From Candidatus Krumholzibacteriota bacterium (GTDB lineage Bacteria > Krumholzibacteriota > Krumholzibacteriia > LZORAL124-64-63): 64,000 nucleotides of DNA. Below the pieces are notes generated by a model. It was not told where the DNA came from. It was given only the letters and a program-made list of their open reading frames with translations, and made no database searches. A program made the position numbers and the translations under genes. Position 1 is the first letter of the stretch; every line of letters begins with the position of its first letter. The DNA lies in NCBI GenBank assembly GCA_022711765.1, contig JAKLEB010000002.1, positions 877,726 to 941,725 of the forward strand, given 5' to 3'. Of the stretch, positions 1 through 8,202 are shown in pieces.

Positions 1-126
1 GCGACCCTGCTCGCCGACATCGCGAGGGTGGAGCGGGCGAAGCATGAGATCGATGGCAACCTGAGCATCGGCCTGGTGATGGCCGTCCTCCTGCAGGACC
101 TGAGCGAGCATGTCCGACCAACCTGA
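1..126 (+). CDS. holB: DNA polymerase III delta' subunit, C-terminal fragment
   Basis: Only the last 41 codons lie in the window, and the frame is open from base 1 to TGA at 124-126. The tail (EIDGNLSIGLVMAVLLQDL) resembles the end of clamp-loader delta' subunits, where a basic helix is followed by N-x-N/S-x-x-L-x-L-x-x-LL. Its partner genes support this: the delta' gene is often directly followed by ricT and tatD, as in the Bacillus holB-yaaT-yabD region, and the same order is seen here. The stop overlaps the ricT start by 17 bp, which implies one transcript. With so little sequence, another AAA+ or helical protein cannot be excluded. Confidence 0.55.
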   Translation, partial: ATLLADIARVERAKHEIDGNLSIGLVMAVLLQDLSEHVRPT

Positions 127-1156
127 CAGCCGGCGACCCAGGTCCGGCCCGCCGCGCCTCGACGGCGCGCCGGCGGCCGGGTCCCAGCGCCCGCCGCAAC
201 CGCCGGCCGAGGGCGAGGCCCTGGCCGTCGTCCGGTTCAAGGACCACCGCAAGAGCTGCTTCCACAACCGTCGCCGGCTCGAGCTGCGCGTGGGCCAGTA
301 CTGTCTCGTGGAGGCAGACCGCGGCCGCGACCTCGGTCGGATCGCGTATCTCGGTCCAGGAACGGCCGACTGGTGGGACGAAGCGGTCTACCAGGGGGTG
401 CTGGCGATCGCCCAGCCGGGCGACCTCGCCCGGCTACCCGAGCTGCGGAGCGAGGAGAACCAGGCCTGGGACATCGCCCGCGAGAAGATCCAGGAGCACG
501 GGCTCGCCATGCACCTGGTCGGTTGCGAGCGCCGCTGGGACCGCGGCAAGCTCACCTTCTACTTCCTCGCCGACGAGCGGATCGATTTCCGCGCCCTGGT
601 CCGCGATCTCGCCGGGATCTTCCGCACCCGCATCGAGTTGCGCCAGATCGGCGTCCGCGACGAGACCAAGCTCAAGGGTGGCCTGGGCATCTGCGGCCGC
701 GAGTTCTGCTGCGCCAGCTTCCTCGTCGACTTCGCGTCGGTGGCGCTGAGGATGGCCAAGGACCAGCAGCTGCCCCTGAATCCGGCGAAGCTCTCGGGGC
801 CGTGCGGACGGCTGCGCTGCTGCCTCGCCTATGAGCATCAGGCTTACCAGGACGTCCTCTCGACCCTGCCGCGGCTCGGCAGCGAGGTGACCTGGCGCGG
901 GCGGGAGGGCAAAGCCCGCAAGCTCGACCCTTTGCGGGCGAGCGTGACCGTCCAGTTCTTCGACGGAGACGGCGAGCTGGTGGAGGTGCCCGGCGCCCAG
1001 CTCACGTTCGCGCGGGCGGCGTACGAGGCGGTCGAGAGCGAGCGGCCGGCTGCGGGCGGGGATGATGGCGGGTCGGACGGCCGGGGGCGGCGCCCGCGGC
1101 GTCGCGGCGGCCGCCGGCGATCCGGCGCCCGGTCGCCGGGAGGGTCTGACCAGTGA
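110..1156 (+). CDS. ricT: PSP1-domain regulatory iron-sulfur protein RicT-like
   Basis: A 348-residue PSP1 C-terminal domain protein of the RicT/YaaT family. In Bacillus, RicT works with RicA and RicF as an Fe-S complex that stimulates RNase Y and mRNA maturation. The family's two cysteine clusters are intact: C195-x4-C200-C201 (in GICGREFCCASF) and C232-x4-C237-C238 (in GPCGRLRCCLAYEH). The N-terminal 35 residues are Pro/Arg-rich and disordered-looking, and the C-terminal 40 residues form a Gly/Arg tail not typical of the family. The ATG lies inside the end of holB and the stop overlaps tatD by 4 bp, so the genes are coupled. RicA and RicF partners are not in the window. The family call is firm; the exact role in this lineage is inferred. 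Confidence 0.88.
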   Translation: MSDQPDSRRPRSGPPRLDGAPAAGSQRPPQPPAEGEALAVVRFKDHRKSCFHNRRRLELRVGQYCLVEADRGRDLGRIAYLGPGTADWWDEAVYQGVLAIAQPGDLARLPELRSEENQAWDIAREKIQEHGLAMHLVGCERRWDRGKLTFYFLADERIDFRALVRDLAGIFRTRIELRQIGVRDETKLKGGLGICGREFCCASFLVDFASVALRMAKDQQLPLNPAKLSGPCGRLRCCLAYEHQAYQDVLSTLPRLGSEVTWRGREGKARKLDPLRASVTVQFFDGDGELVEVPGAQLTFARAAYEAVESERPAAGGDDGGSDGRGRRPRRRGGRRRSGARSPGGSDQ

Positions 1157-1989
1157 TCGACAGCCACGTCCACCTGAACCGGCGCGAGTTCGCGCACGAT
1201 CGCGCCGACGTGCTGGCCCGGGCCGCCGCCGCGGGGGTCCGCGGCTTCCTGAACGTCGGCTACGATCTGGCGAGCAGCCGCGAATCGGTCGACCTGGCCG
1301 GCGTCGATCCGAGGATCCTGGCGACGGTCGGCGTCCACCCTCACGACGCCTCGCTGCTGGCCGATCCAGCCGGCCGTCCGTCAGCTTCCGGCCGCGACGC
1401 TCTCGCCGAGCTGCGCGATCTCGCCTCCGCGCCGGGCGTCGTTGCGATCGGCGAGATCGGCCTCGACTTCTACCGGGACCTCTCGCCGCGGCCGGCCCAG
1501 CGCACGGCGCTGTGCCTGCAGCTCGACCTTGCGGCCGACCTCGGCCTGCCGGTCGTCTTCCACATCCGCGACGCGTATCCGGAGACCCTGGGACTGGTCG
1601 CCCAGGCGGGGTTGCCGCCGCGCGGCGCGGTCCTGCACAGTTTCGCGGGAGGGCCCGAGCACGCGGCCTGGGCTCGCGAGCGGGGCTGCCTCGTGGGGAT
1701 CGGCGGTCCGGTGACCTATCGGCGCAGCGCGCTGCCGGCCGCCTTGCGCGCGGCCGGCGTGACCGATCGCGACGTGCTGCTCGAGACCGATGCGCCGTGG
1801 CTGCCGCCGGAGCCCCACCGCGGCCGGCGCAACGAGCCGGCGTACCTCGCGCACACCCGGGACGCGCTGGCCGCCGTCCTCGGCGTGGACCCCGCGGCGC
1901 TGACCGTGCAGGCGCGCCGGAACTTCGCGCGGTTGTTCGGCCGGATCCCCGCCGCGCTTGACGTCTCCGCCGGACCGCCGATAGAATGA
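1153..1989 (+). CDS. tatD: TatD family metal-dependent deoxyribonuclease
   Basis: A 278-residue TatD/YcfH-type TIM-barrel hydrolase of the amidohydrolase superfamily; characterised members have 3'-5' DNase or RNase activity. The metal ligands are visible: the HxH pair at the N-terminus (MIDSHVHLN), the GEIGLDFYRD strand with the bridging Glu, the VFHIRDA and LHSFAGG histidines, and the LLETDAPWL aspartate near residue 216. Length is normal (about 260). The GTG start overlaps the ricT stop (GTGA), and there is no good in-frame alternative. It lies between ricT and rsmA, a common arrangement that suggests co-transcription with RNA and translation maturation genes. The physiological substrate is unknown. 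Confidence 0.93.
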   Translation: MIDSHVHLNRREFAHDRADVLARAAAAGVRGFLNVGYDLASSRESVDLAGVDPRILATVGVHPHDASLLADPAGRPSASGRDALAELRDLASAPGVVAIGEIGLDFYRDLSPRPAQRTALCLQLDLAADLGLPVVFHIRDAYPETLGLVAQAGLPPRGAVLHSFAGGPEHAAWARERGCLVGIGGPVTYRRSALPAALRAAGVTDRDVLLETDAPWLPPEPHRGRRNEPAYLAHTRDALAAVLGVDPAALTVQARRNFARLFGRIPAALDVSAGPPIE

Positions 1990-2141
1990 CGGCGCCCTAG
2001 ACCTTCCCTCCAGGAGGACTCCGCCGCGCCGCATCGCTAATGCCGTGACAGTCCTGGACGATCTTGAGCGGGAACCCGCCGGCCGCGAGTCGCCGATCGG
2101 GACCCCATGTGTCCGCGCCGGCGTGCGCGACGGGAGCGCCC

Positions 2142-2978
2142 GTGACCGAGAGCCAGCTCGCCCTGCTGCGGCGCCACGGGATCCGACCGGTCAAGCGGCG
2201 CGGGCAGAACTTCCTGGTGGACGGCAACCTGGCCCGGGCCATCGCCGCCGATGTCGCGGCGCTGGGGCCGCGGATCCTGGAGCTCGGCGCCGGCGGCGGC
2301 GCCTTGACCGTCCACCTGCTCGACCTCTGCGAGCGGGTCGCCTGCGTGGAGGTGGACCGCCGGCTCTGTGCGATCCTGCGCGACGAGTTCGGCGGTCGCG
2401 ACGGATTCGAGTTGATCGAGACGGACCTCGCCCGGCTCGACTGGGCCGCGGTCCTCGACGCGGCGGGGCCGCGGCCGGTGGTCGCGGGAAACCTGCCGTA
2501 CGTGCTCACGAGCGCCGTCCTGTTCGCCGTGGCCGAGCACCAGGCCCGGGTCCGGGGCGCCGTGCTCATGGTCCAGAAGGAGGTCGCCGATCGTCTGACC
2601 GCCGCGCCGGGCGGCCGGGACTTCGGCGTCCTGGCGGTCGTCATGGGTACGCTCTTCGAGGTGACGATGCTGCGCACGGTGCCCGCCACGGTGTTCTGGC
2701 CCCAGCCCGACGTGGCGTCGGCCCTCGTCCGGCTGTCGCCGCGGGACCCCTGGCCGGCGGCCCGGTACCACGCCTTTCTCGGCGTGGTCAAGACGCTCTT
2801 CCAGCAGCGCCGCAAGCAGCTCGGTTCGGCGCTTCGCCGGCGCTACGGGCTCGACGAGGCGGCGATCAACGACCTCTCGACCCGCGTGGGCTTCGCGCCG
2901 GCGTGCCGGCCGGAGCAGCTGGACCTCGCCGGTTGGCGGCGGCTGGCCGAGGCGCTCTCGGCCGAGGGGGTCGCCTGA
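2142..2978 (+). CDS. rsmA: 16S rRNA (adenine1518-N6/adenine1519-N6)-dimethyltransferase
   Basis: RsmA (KsgA) dimethylates two adjacent adenines in helix 45 of 16S rRNA during late small-subunit assembly, using S-adenosylmethionine. The protein opens with the family's KRRGQNFLVDGNL segment, then the SAM-binding loop (LELGAGGGALT), the acidic residue of motif II (VEVDRRL) and the catalytic NLPY motif (AGNLPYVLTS). The C-terminal small domain is present, giving 278 residues, a normal length. The frame is open upstream to a TTG at 2064, but GTG at 2142 is preferred: it has GGGAG just upstream and gives a standard N-terminus. The stop overlaps the next ATG by one base (TGATG). Confidence 0.95.
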   Translation: MTESQLALLRRHGIRPVKRRGQNFLVDGNLARAIAADVAALGPRILELGAGGGALTVHLLDLCERVACVEVDRRLCAILRDEFGGRDGFELIETDLARLDWAAVLDAAGPRPVVAGNLPYVLTSAVLFAVAEHQARVRGAVLMVQKEVADRLTAAPGGRDFGVLAVVMGTLFEVTMLRTVPATVFWPQPDVASALVRLSPRDPWPAARYHAFLGVVKTLFQQRRKQLGSALRRRYGLDEAAINDLSTRVGFAPACRPEQLDLAGWRRLAEALSAEGVA

Positions 2979-5131
2979 TGCGCCGGCGAACCGTCCTGCC
3001 CCTGACCTGCCTGCTGGCTCTCGCCGCCATCGCGATCGCGCAGGAGCCGGCCGGGCCGGCGGTCTCGCCGGGGACGGCCGCGGCCGATAGCCTCGCCGCG
3101 GCCGCCGGCGACACGACGGCGGCCCGCGATCCCTACGCCGCGATGGCGGACAGCCTCAAGGCGGCCGGCAACGATCCCGACCTGGTCGACCGGCACATCG
3201 CCAAGCTGCGCAAGGCCGGCACGCTCCCCGCGGCGGCAGGCCTCGATACCCTGTCGAGCGCCTGGTTCCGCGATTGCACGAACCGACCGGAGGCCGGGAT
3301 CAAGGCCGACGTGACCAAGGTGAGCTATTTCGGATCCCTCGCCAACTCGGTCCTGGCGGCCAGCGGCGGCAAGATCACCGACACCTACCGCTGGGGCTGG
3401 GACACCTACCGCCGCCAGGTCAAGACGGTCGAGACCCGCTCGGCGCTCGCCGCCTACGACAGCGGCGAGTTGCTGCCGTTCACGCTGACCTTGCAGGCCA
3501 GCGTCGATTGGGCCAACGATCTCACCACCAACACGGGCGGCAGCACGAACCAGAACAAGCGCGAGACCCGTCGCGGCGGCTTCTCGATCGGCAAGAGCGG
3601 GGTCGCGACCGGCCGCGTCACCCACAGCATCCGCGCAGGCGGGTACGTGAACGACTTCCGCTCGATCAACCAGCAGCAACGCAACGACACCAACGAGGGC
3701 GAGGTCAGCGCGGCGGTGCGCAGCAAGCTCGCGATCGCCGAGGGCCTGAGCTGCGCCGCCCGCCTGTACGGCATCAAGCGCGACGGCGACAGCAACCTGG
3801 CCGGCTTCGCGAGCCCGTCGTCCACCTCGGGCGACACCCTCGGCGCGGACGCCTACTACGTGCGGCGCGTGGCGACCGGCCAGATCACCCTCAGCCAGAG
3901 CGCGTTCGACCGGCGGTACCTGGACTACCGCCGCAACAGCAACGGCCTCATCGACACGACCAACCTGCCGGAGGGCGCGAGCAAGGTCATCCGGGAGCTC
4001 GAGGAGCAGGACGCCTGGTCGCTCCGGTGGGACAACATCTTGCAGCTGGGGTGGGCCAGGGTCTCGTCCAAGTTCGAGCACAAGTTCGCCAAGCAGCAGT
4101 ACGACCTCAGCCTGGTCGGACGCAAGGACCGCAGCGAGGATCTGATGGACCTCGTGGTGGCGGTCCCGGCCGGCCGCGACTCGTTCGCGGTCGCGTACAA
4201 GTACCAGTGGAACTGGGACGACCAGCAGTTCGCCGACGCCACGTCGTCGCGCGGCCGGCAGTACCTGAAGTCGCGCGACCTCGCGTTCGATTGGTTCCAC
4301 ACCCTCTCGCGGGACACCGAACTGAGCGGTCGCTACCATGCCGAGCTGACGCAGGACATCGCGGAGAACCAGTTCAACGAGAACGACCGCGACCGGCTGA
4401 CCCAGGACCTCCGGCTGCGGCTCGATTCGGACTGGCGCCGGGGATTCTCCACCTCCCTGCTGGCGGAGTATCAGGTGATCGACGACGTTGCGATCCGCAA
4501 CACCCGCTCGGTCAACAACAACACGAAGCGCACCTACGAGGTCGCCCCGAGCTACAGCGTGGCCCTCCGTCCGGGCCTGCAGTTCTCGCAGGTCTTCCGG
4601 ATGTACATCCAGTACCAGGACTACGACTTCGCCGATCTGCCGGCGTCGAACAAGGACGACACCTACAACAAGCGCGGCATCCTCGGGACGACGGTCCGGT
4701 GGAGCCCGAGCGAACGGCTCGAGGCCGTCGTGAAGCACGACTTCAGCCAGAAGTACAACGGCACCCGCACGAGCAAGGACTCGGCGGGCAACACGTTCTA
4801 CCGGCGCGACCAGGACCAGGCGATCAACCGGATCGAGCTGGGCCTGTCCTGGACCGCGATCGCCTGGACCAAGGACCAGACGCTCAAGATCCAGACCGCC
4901 ACCTACCGGACCAAGGACGAGGTGACGCGCTTCGGCACGCCCAGCCGCGTGACGAGCAACTACAGCGGCGAGCTGTGGATCGGCGCCGTGATCAACCGCA
5001 GCCTGGGTCCGCCCGGCGGGGCCGTGAACCTGAACGCGAGGGTCAAGCGCTACCTCGCGTACGGACCTAACGTGACGGATACGAGCGACGACTACTGGGA
5101 GGCGGATGTCCTGGCGAGCTGGGCGTTCTGA
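2978..5131 (+). CDS. Putative secreted outer-membrane beta-barrel protein
   Basis: A 717-residue protein with a clear Sec signal peptide (RRR, then a hydrophobic run ending near AIAIAQ at residue 22). A low-complexity Ala/Pro/Asp linker follows, then about 550 residues of alternating polar/hydrophobic, Tyr/Trp/Arg/Asp-rich segments typical of outer-membrane strands. The last residue is an aromatic Phe (ASWAF), as in BAM substrates. I recognise no named family. The frame stays open far upstream through rsmA, but those codons are a shadow: ATG at 2978 is followed at once by the signal peptide and overlaps the rsmA stop. Two lipoprotein genes follow on the same strand. A barrel or adhesin-like surface role is an inference. 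Confidence 0.75.
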   Translation: MRRRTVLPLTCLLALAAIAIAQEPAGPAVSPGTAAADSLAAAAGDTTAARDPYAAMADSLKAAGNDPDLVDRHIAKLRKAGTLPAAAGLDTLSSAWFRDCTNRPEAGIKADVTKVSYFGSLANSVLAASGGKITDTYRWGWDTYRRQVKTVETRSALAAYDSGELLPFTLTLQASVDWANDLTTNTGGSTNQNKRETRRGGFSIGKSGVATGRVTHSIRAGGYVNDFRSINQQQRNDTNEGEVSAAVRSKLAIAEGLSCAARLYGIKRDGDSNLAGFASPSSTSGDTLGADAYYVRRVATGQITLSQSAFDRRYLDYRRNSNGLIDTTNLPEGASKVIRELEEQDAWSLRWDNILQLGWARVSSKFEHKFAKQQYDLSLVGRKDRSEDLMDLVVAVPAGRDSFAVAYKYQWNWDDQQFADATSSRGRQYLKSRDLAFDWFHTLSRDTELSGRYHAELTQDIAENQFNENDRDRLTQDLRLRLDSDWRRGFSTSLLAEYQVIDDVAIRNTRSVNNNTKRTYEVAPSYSVALRPGLQFSQVFRMYIQYQDYDFADLPASNKDDTYNKRGILGTTVRWSPSERLEAVVKHDFSQKYNGTRTSKDSAGNTFYRRDQDQAINRIELGLSWTAIAWTKDQTLKIQTATYRTKDEVTRFGTPSRVTSNYSGELWIGAVINRSLGPPGGAVNLNARVKRYLAYGPNVTDTSDDYWEADVLASWAF

Positions 5132-5145
5132 GGAGGGAAGGACCG

Positions 5146-5742
5146 ATGCGATCGAGACGATGTTCAGCCTTGGCCCTCGCGGCGCTGATCGCGCACCTGG
5201 GCGGCTGCCTCTTCGACACGCGGGATCCGGAGCCGCCCACGTCCGGCGCGATCGACTACCTGCCCCGCTCGAATGCGGCCAACGTCTGGGAGAACTGCCG
5301 CCTCGCCCTGATCAACAAGGATACGGGCGGCTGGGACACCGCCGTCTTCGAAGGCTTCGTCTACGAGCCGGATTCGGACACCGAGCAGGCGAACCCCTCG
5401 GTGGACTGGGACAGCTGGGGCAAGGACGCCGAGATGAATTTCATCAACAGCTGGTTCGCCACCGACGTCACGATCTCGGCGAATCTGCGGGACACGGACA
5501 TCAACACGCCGGACGGGTCCGGCGGGGTCGCGGAGTGGGAGATCATCTACCTGCTGAGCGTGGTGGACAACCAATCGGGCTCGACCACCCGCTACCGCGG
5601 CAACGCCGTCCTGAGGTTCACCGTGGAGGGCAGCTACTGGTTCCTGACCTATTGGCGCGACCAGAACGGCGAGCCCGATCCGGACAATCCGGGATCCACC
5701 CTGCCGACGATGGGCGCCCTGCGCGCGGCGTTCGCGCCTTGA
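5146..5742 (+). CDS. Hypothetical lipoprotein (lipobox LGGC)
   Basis: A 198-residue protein with a type II signal peptide: RSRR, a hydrophobic core, then a lipobox (HLGGC) with the acylated Cys at residue 23. The mature part is acidic and aromatic, with Trp-rich segments such as VDWDSWGKDAEMNFINSW and a final beta-rich stretch (FTVEGSYWFLTYWRD). I recognise no family. The start lies 14 bp after the upstream barrel gene, with GAGG just before ATG, so the two are probably co-transcribed and co-exported. A role as a lipoprotein partner of that barrel is plausible but only inferred from position. Confidence 0.75.
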   Translation: MRSRRCSALALAALIAHLGGCLFDTRDPEPPTSGAIDYLPRSNAANVWENCRLALINKDTGGWDTAVFEGFVYEPDSDTEQANPSVDWDSWGKDAEMNFINSWFATDVTISANLRDTDINTPDGSGGVAEWEIIYLLSVVDNQSGSTTRYRGNAVLRFTVEGSYWFLTYWRDQNGEPDPDNPGSTLPTMGALRAAFAP

Positions 5743-5756
5743 TCTCGTTTTTCCAC

Positions 5757-5786
5757 TGGCCACGCGGCGTTCGGCAGTGCTATAAT
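5757..5786 (+). promoter_or_regulatory. Sigma-70-type promoter for the lipoprotein at 5951
   Basis: A perfect -10 hexamer TATAAT at 5781-5786 is preceded 18 bp upstream by TGGCCA (5757-5762), four of six matches to TTGACA. It lies in the 208-bp gap after the previous lipoprotein stop, leaving a leader of about 160 nt. A perfect TATAAT is unusual in such GC-rich DNA. Confidence 0.45.
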
Positions 5787-5950
5787 GATGCGGATCCGTC
5801 AAGTGTGCCAGTCCCTGCCTTGCTCCGGGGAGGATCGCGGTAGACCCTTGGCTAACGTGTTTCGATCGACTTCCACCCACTGATCGACACCAGCCGGACG
5901 AGACGAACCGGCCACGTGCCGCTTCTGCACCGCGATCCGAGGAGGAAACC

Positions 5951-6514
5951 ATGAGGCTCCGGCACCTGCTGTTCACGATGCTGCTCGTCGCGTTCGCCGC
6001 ATCGGGATGCATCTTCTCGCCTGGCGACGATCCCGAGCCGCCGGCGCCGCCGCCGGTGGATGTCTGCGCTGCCGCGCCCGACACCGCGATGCTCAGATTC
6101 CAGCAGATCTACTCCGCGCGGAACCTCGACGCGTATGGCGAGCTGCTGAGCCGCGAGTACAAGTGGATCCCGCAGGAAGGCGAGATCTACACGTACGACG
6201 TGGAGATCGAGGTCGCGAGGAAGATGTTCAACGCGCTGCCGGGCGAGGGCGGCGTCTCGATCTCGGACATCTCCGTCGACCTGCTGCAGCCCCAGGGTAT
6301 CTGGCAGCCGACGCCGGAGGATGACCCGAACTTCGGCGGCTTCCCCGGCAGCCAGTACCGCAACTACATCGTGGACATCAAATTCCAGATTTCCGGCCAG
6401 AACCTGGTCTACCGCGTGCAAGGGCCGGTGCTCTACTACGTGATGGCCGAAGACGTGGACGGCGAGACCTGCTACAAGATCCTCGGCATGGTGGACGCCA
6501 CCTTCGGCACCTGA
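5951..6514 (+). CDS. Hypothetical lipoprotein (lipobox ASGC)
   Basis: A 187-residue protein with a lipoprotein signal: a short RLRH n-region, a hydrophobic core and a lipobox AASGC with Cys at residue 20. A Pro/Asp-rich tether follows (DDPEPPAPPPV). The segment with MLRFQQIYSARNLDAYGELL and later KFQISGQNLVYRV is reminiscent of NTF2/SnoaL-like folds (helices, then a strongly curved sheet), but I cannot assign a family. AGGAGG upstream of ATG supports the start. It is the third envelope protein in a row on this strand, but its own promoter (5757-5786) and the palindrome at 6542-6565 suggest a separate transcript. Confidence 0.78.
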   Translation: MRLRHLLFTMLLVAFAASGCIFSPGDDPEPPAPPPVDVCAAAPDTAMLRFQQIYSARNLDAYGELLSREYKWIPQEGEIYTYDVEIEVARKMFNALPGEGGVSISDISVDLLQPQGIWQPTPEDDPNFGGFPGSQYRNYIVDIKFQISGQNLVYRVQGPVLYYVMAEDVDGETCYKILGMVDATFGT

Positions 6515-6541
6515 CCGCTTGCGTGCGGGTCGTCTGAATCG

Positions 6542-6565
6542 GGAGGAGCCCCGCGGGGCTCCTCC
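6542..6565 (+). terminator. Perfect palindrome, probable terminator
   Basis: An 11-bp perfect stem (6542-6552 with 6555-6565) around a 2-nt centre lies 27 bp past the lipoprotein stop. There is no real T-tract (GTCCATTTC follows), so it could be a weak or factor-assisted terminator, or an RNA-stabilising hairpin. Confidence 0.5.
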
Positions 6566-6668
6566 GTCCATTTCGGCCGGCGGCGCCGGCCTGCGCCCGC
6601 GCGCGGGAGGGATTCCCCTGGCTTCCGTCAGCTCGACTCGAAGCCCGCGATCCCGGCGCCGCCGGGCC

Positions 6669-8012
6669 ATGCTCGGGGGTCCGGCGGCGATTGCCGCGAT
6701 CGTCGGCGCCTGCTCGATCCTCGGCGCGTGCTCCGGACAAGAGGCCGGTCCGCGCCACGGCGAGGTCCAGGCCCGCGTGGACGAAGCTCTGGGCGAGTGC
6801 CTGCCGGGTCTGGCCGGCGCGGCGGCGGCGGCCGACGCCCACGCCTGGCCGCTGCCCGCCGGCGGGGCGGGCGCCACGGTGTTCTGCCGGGTCGTGCCCG
6901 TCGATCGGGCGACGCCCTGGGGCGAGGTCCGGGACTGGGTCGCGAGCGCGGCGGAGACCGCCGGCGGCCGGCTGCTCTGGAGCGAGCCGATTGCGGCTCG
7001 CGGCTCGGCCGAGCGGCCGGCGACCCCCGGCGCCGGGGACGCGGGTCTGCGGCTCGACGTCGGACTGCCGGGTCTTCCCACCCATACGCTGGTCCTGTAC
7101 CGCGCCGGTGACTCCCGGCCCCGCGTGCGGTGGGGCAACGGCCCCGCCGCGACCGCGTGGCGCCAGCTCCAGGCGCGGGCCACGACGCCGGTCGTCGCCC
7201 TGGTCATCGACGACTGGGGCTACCGGAACGACGACACCACCCGCGGCCTGCTCGCGCTCGATGTCCCGTTGACCCTGTCGATCCTGCCGGGCCTCGCCCA
7301 TTCCCGGCGGTTCGCCGCCGAGGGAACCGAGCTGGCTCTGCCGCCGCGCGCTAGCGACCAGGCCGGCGGTCCCGGCTCCGCCATCGCCGACCGCCGGCGC
7401 GCCGCGGGGTGCCCGGTGACGTTCACGCTCGAGGGTGGGGACGAGCGGCTCGACGCGCGCCGCCGAGAGATCTTCCTGCACCTGCCGATGCAGCCCGAGG
7501 GCTACCCCGAGGTCGATCCCGGCCCGCGCGCGGTGCTCATCGGCATGCCGCGCGAGCGGATCGCCGAACTCCTGGACGTGGCCCTGGCGGACCTGCCCGG
7601 CGTGCGGGGCGTCAACAACCACATGGGCAGCGCCGCGACCGCCGATCGCGGCACGATGGCGGACCTGATGGCGGCGCTGAAGGCCCGCGACCTGACGTTC
7701 CTCGACAGCCTGACCGCGGCCGCATCCGTGGCCTACGAGGCGGCGCTCGCGGCGGGCGTGCCGGCCGCGCGGAACCGGATCTTCCTCGACGACGACCACC
7801 AGGATCCCGAATCGGTGCGGAGCCGGCTGCGGTCCCTGGTCCGGAGCGCCCGGACGTCCGGCTTCGCCGTCGGCATCGGCCATCCCCACCCGGAGACCCT
7901 GGCGGTGCTGCAGGAGGAGTTGCCTCGCCTGGAGGCGGCGGGAGTCTGCTTCGTCACCCTGTCCGAGCTGCTGGCCCTGCAAGGCCGCGCGCCCACGAAC
8001 GAGCCGTCCTGA
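6669..8012 (+). CDS. Divergent polysaccharide deacetylase family lipoprotein (YibQ-like)
   Basis: A 447-residue protein. The C-terminal half is a divergent polysaccharide deacetylase domain (PF04748, YibQ-like NodB fold). Its hallmarks are visible in order: VALVIDDWGYRNDD, the strand ending LSILPGLAHSRR, EIFLHLPMQPEGYP, GVRGVNNHMGS, TFLDSLTAA, RIFLDDDHQ and GFAVGIGHPHPETL. ATG at 6669 gives a signal ending in a lipobox-like ILGAC, so the protein is probably lipid-anchored. A possible CTG at 6618 has a better ribosome site (GGGAGGG) and would add an Arg-rich n-region. The N-terminal domain (about residues 30-170) is unassigned. The substrate is unknown; cell-wall or exported glycan is likely. 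Confidence 0.85.
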   Translation: MLGGPAAIAAIVGACSILGACSGQEAGPRHGEVQARVDEALGECLPGLAGAAAAADAHAWPLPAGGAGATVFCRVVPVDRATPWGEVRDWVASAAETAGGRLLWSEPIAARGSAERPATPGAGDAGLRLDVGLPGLPTHTLVLYRAGDSRPRVRWGNGPAATAWRQLQARATTPVVALVIDDWGYRNDDTTRGLLALDVPLTLSILPGLAHSRRFAAEGTELALPPRASDQAGGPGSAIADRRRAAGCPVTFTLEGGDERLDARRREIFLHLPMQPEGYPEVDPGPRAVLIGMPRERIAELLDVALADLPGVRGVNNHMGSAATADRGTMADLMAALKARDLTFLDSLTAAASVAYEAALAAGVPAARNRIFLDDDHQDPESVRSRLRSLVRSARTSGFAVGIGHPHPETLAVLQEELPRLEAAGVCFVTLSELLALQGRAPTNEPS

Positions 8013-8052
8013 CGAGGAGTCGTGAGGCGCCTGCGCCACGCGCCAGCTCGTT

Positions 8053-8082
8053 CTGGCATGGCGCTGGGCCGTGTGTTATCAT
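8053..8082 (+). promoter_or_regulatory. Possible promoter upstream of secD
   Basis: CTGGCA (8053-8058) and TATCAT (8077-8082) are separated by 18 bp; they match the -35 and -10 consensus at four and five of six positions. The pair lies in the 190-bp gap before secD, upstream of the hairpin/T-run at 8121-8152. Confidence 0.3.
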
Positions 8083-8120
8083 TCCCCCCGGTATTTTCGG
8101 CGCGGTCCGGCCGGCGGCGG

Positions 8121-8152
8121 CCGGGCGCCCAAGCGCCGGGACGTTTTTTTTT
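8121..8152 (+). terminator. Hairpin plus T9 run: terminator or secD leader attenuator
   Basis: CCGGGCGC (8121-8128) pairs with GCGCCGGG (8133-8140) apart from one G-G mismatch, around a CCAA loop. After ACG comes a run of nine T residues (8144-8152), the classic layout of an intrinsic terminator. It lies 109 bp past the deacetylase stop and 51 bp before the secD ATG, so it either ends the upstream transcript or attenuates one entering secD. Confidence 0.6.
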
Positions 8153-8202
8153 GCCCCGGGACCGCCGGCGGACCGGGCGCGGCTGGCGCCAGGAGAGATG
8201 CG

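Noticed and set aside
2045..2977. Upstream in-frame extension of the barrel gene across rsmA
   Set aside because: It overlaps rsmA fully, has Arg/Pro/Gly-rich noise, and the real signal peptide starts at 2978.
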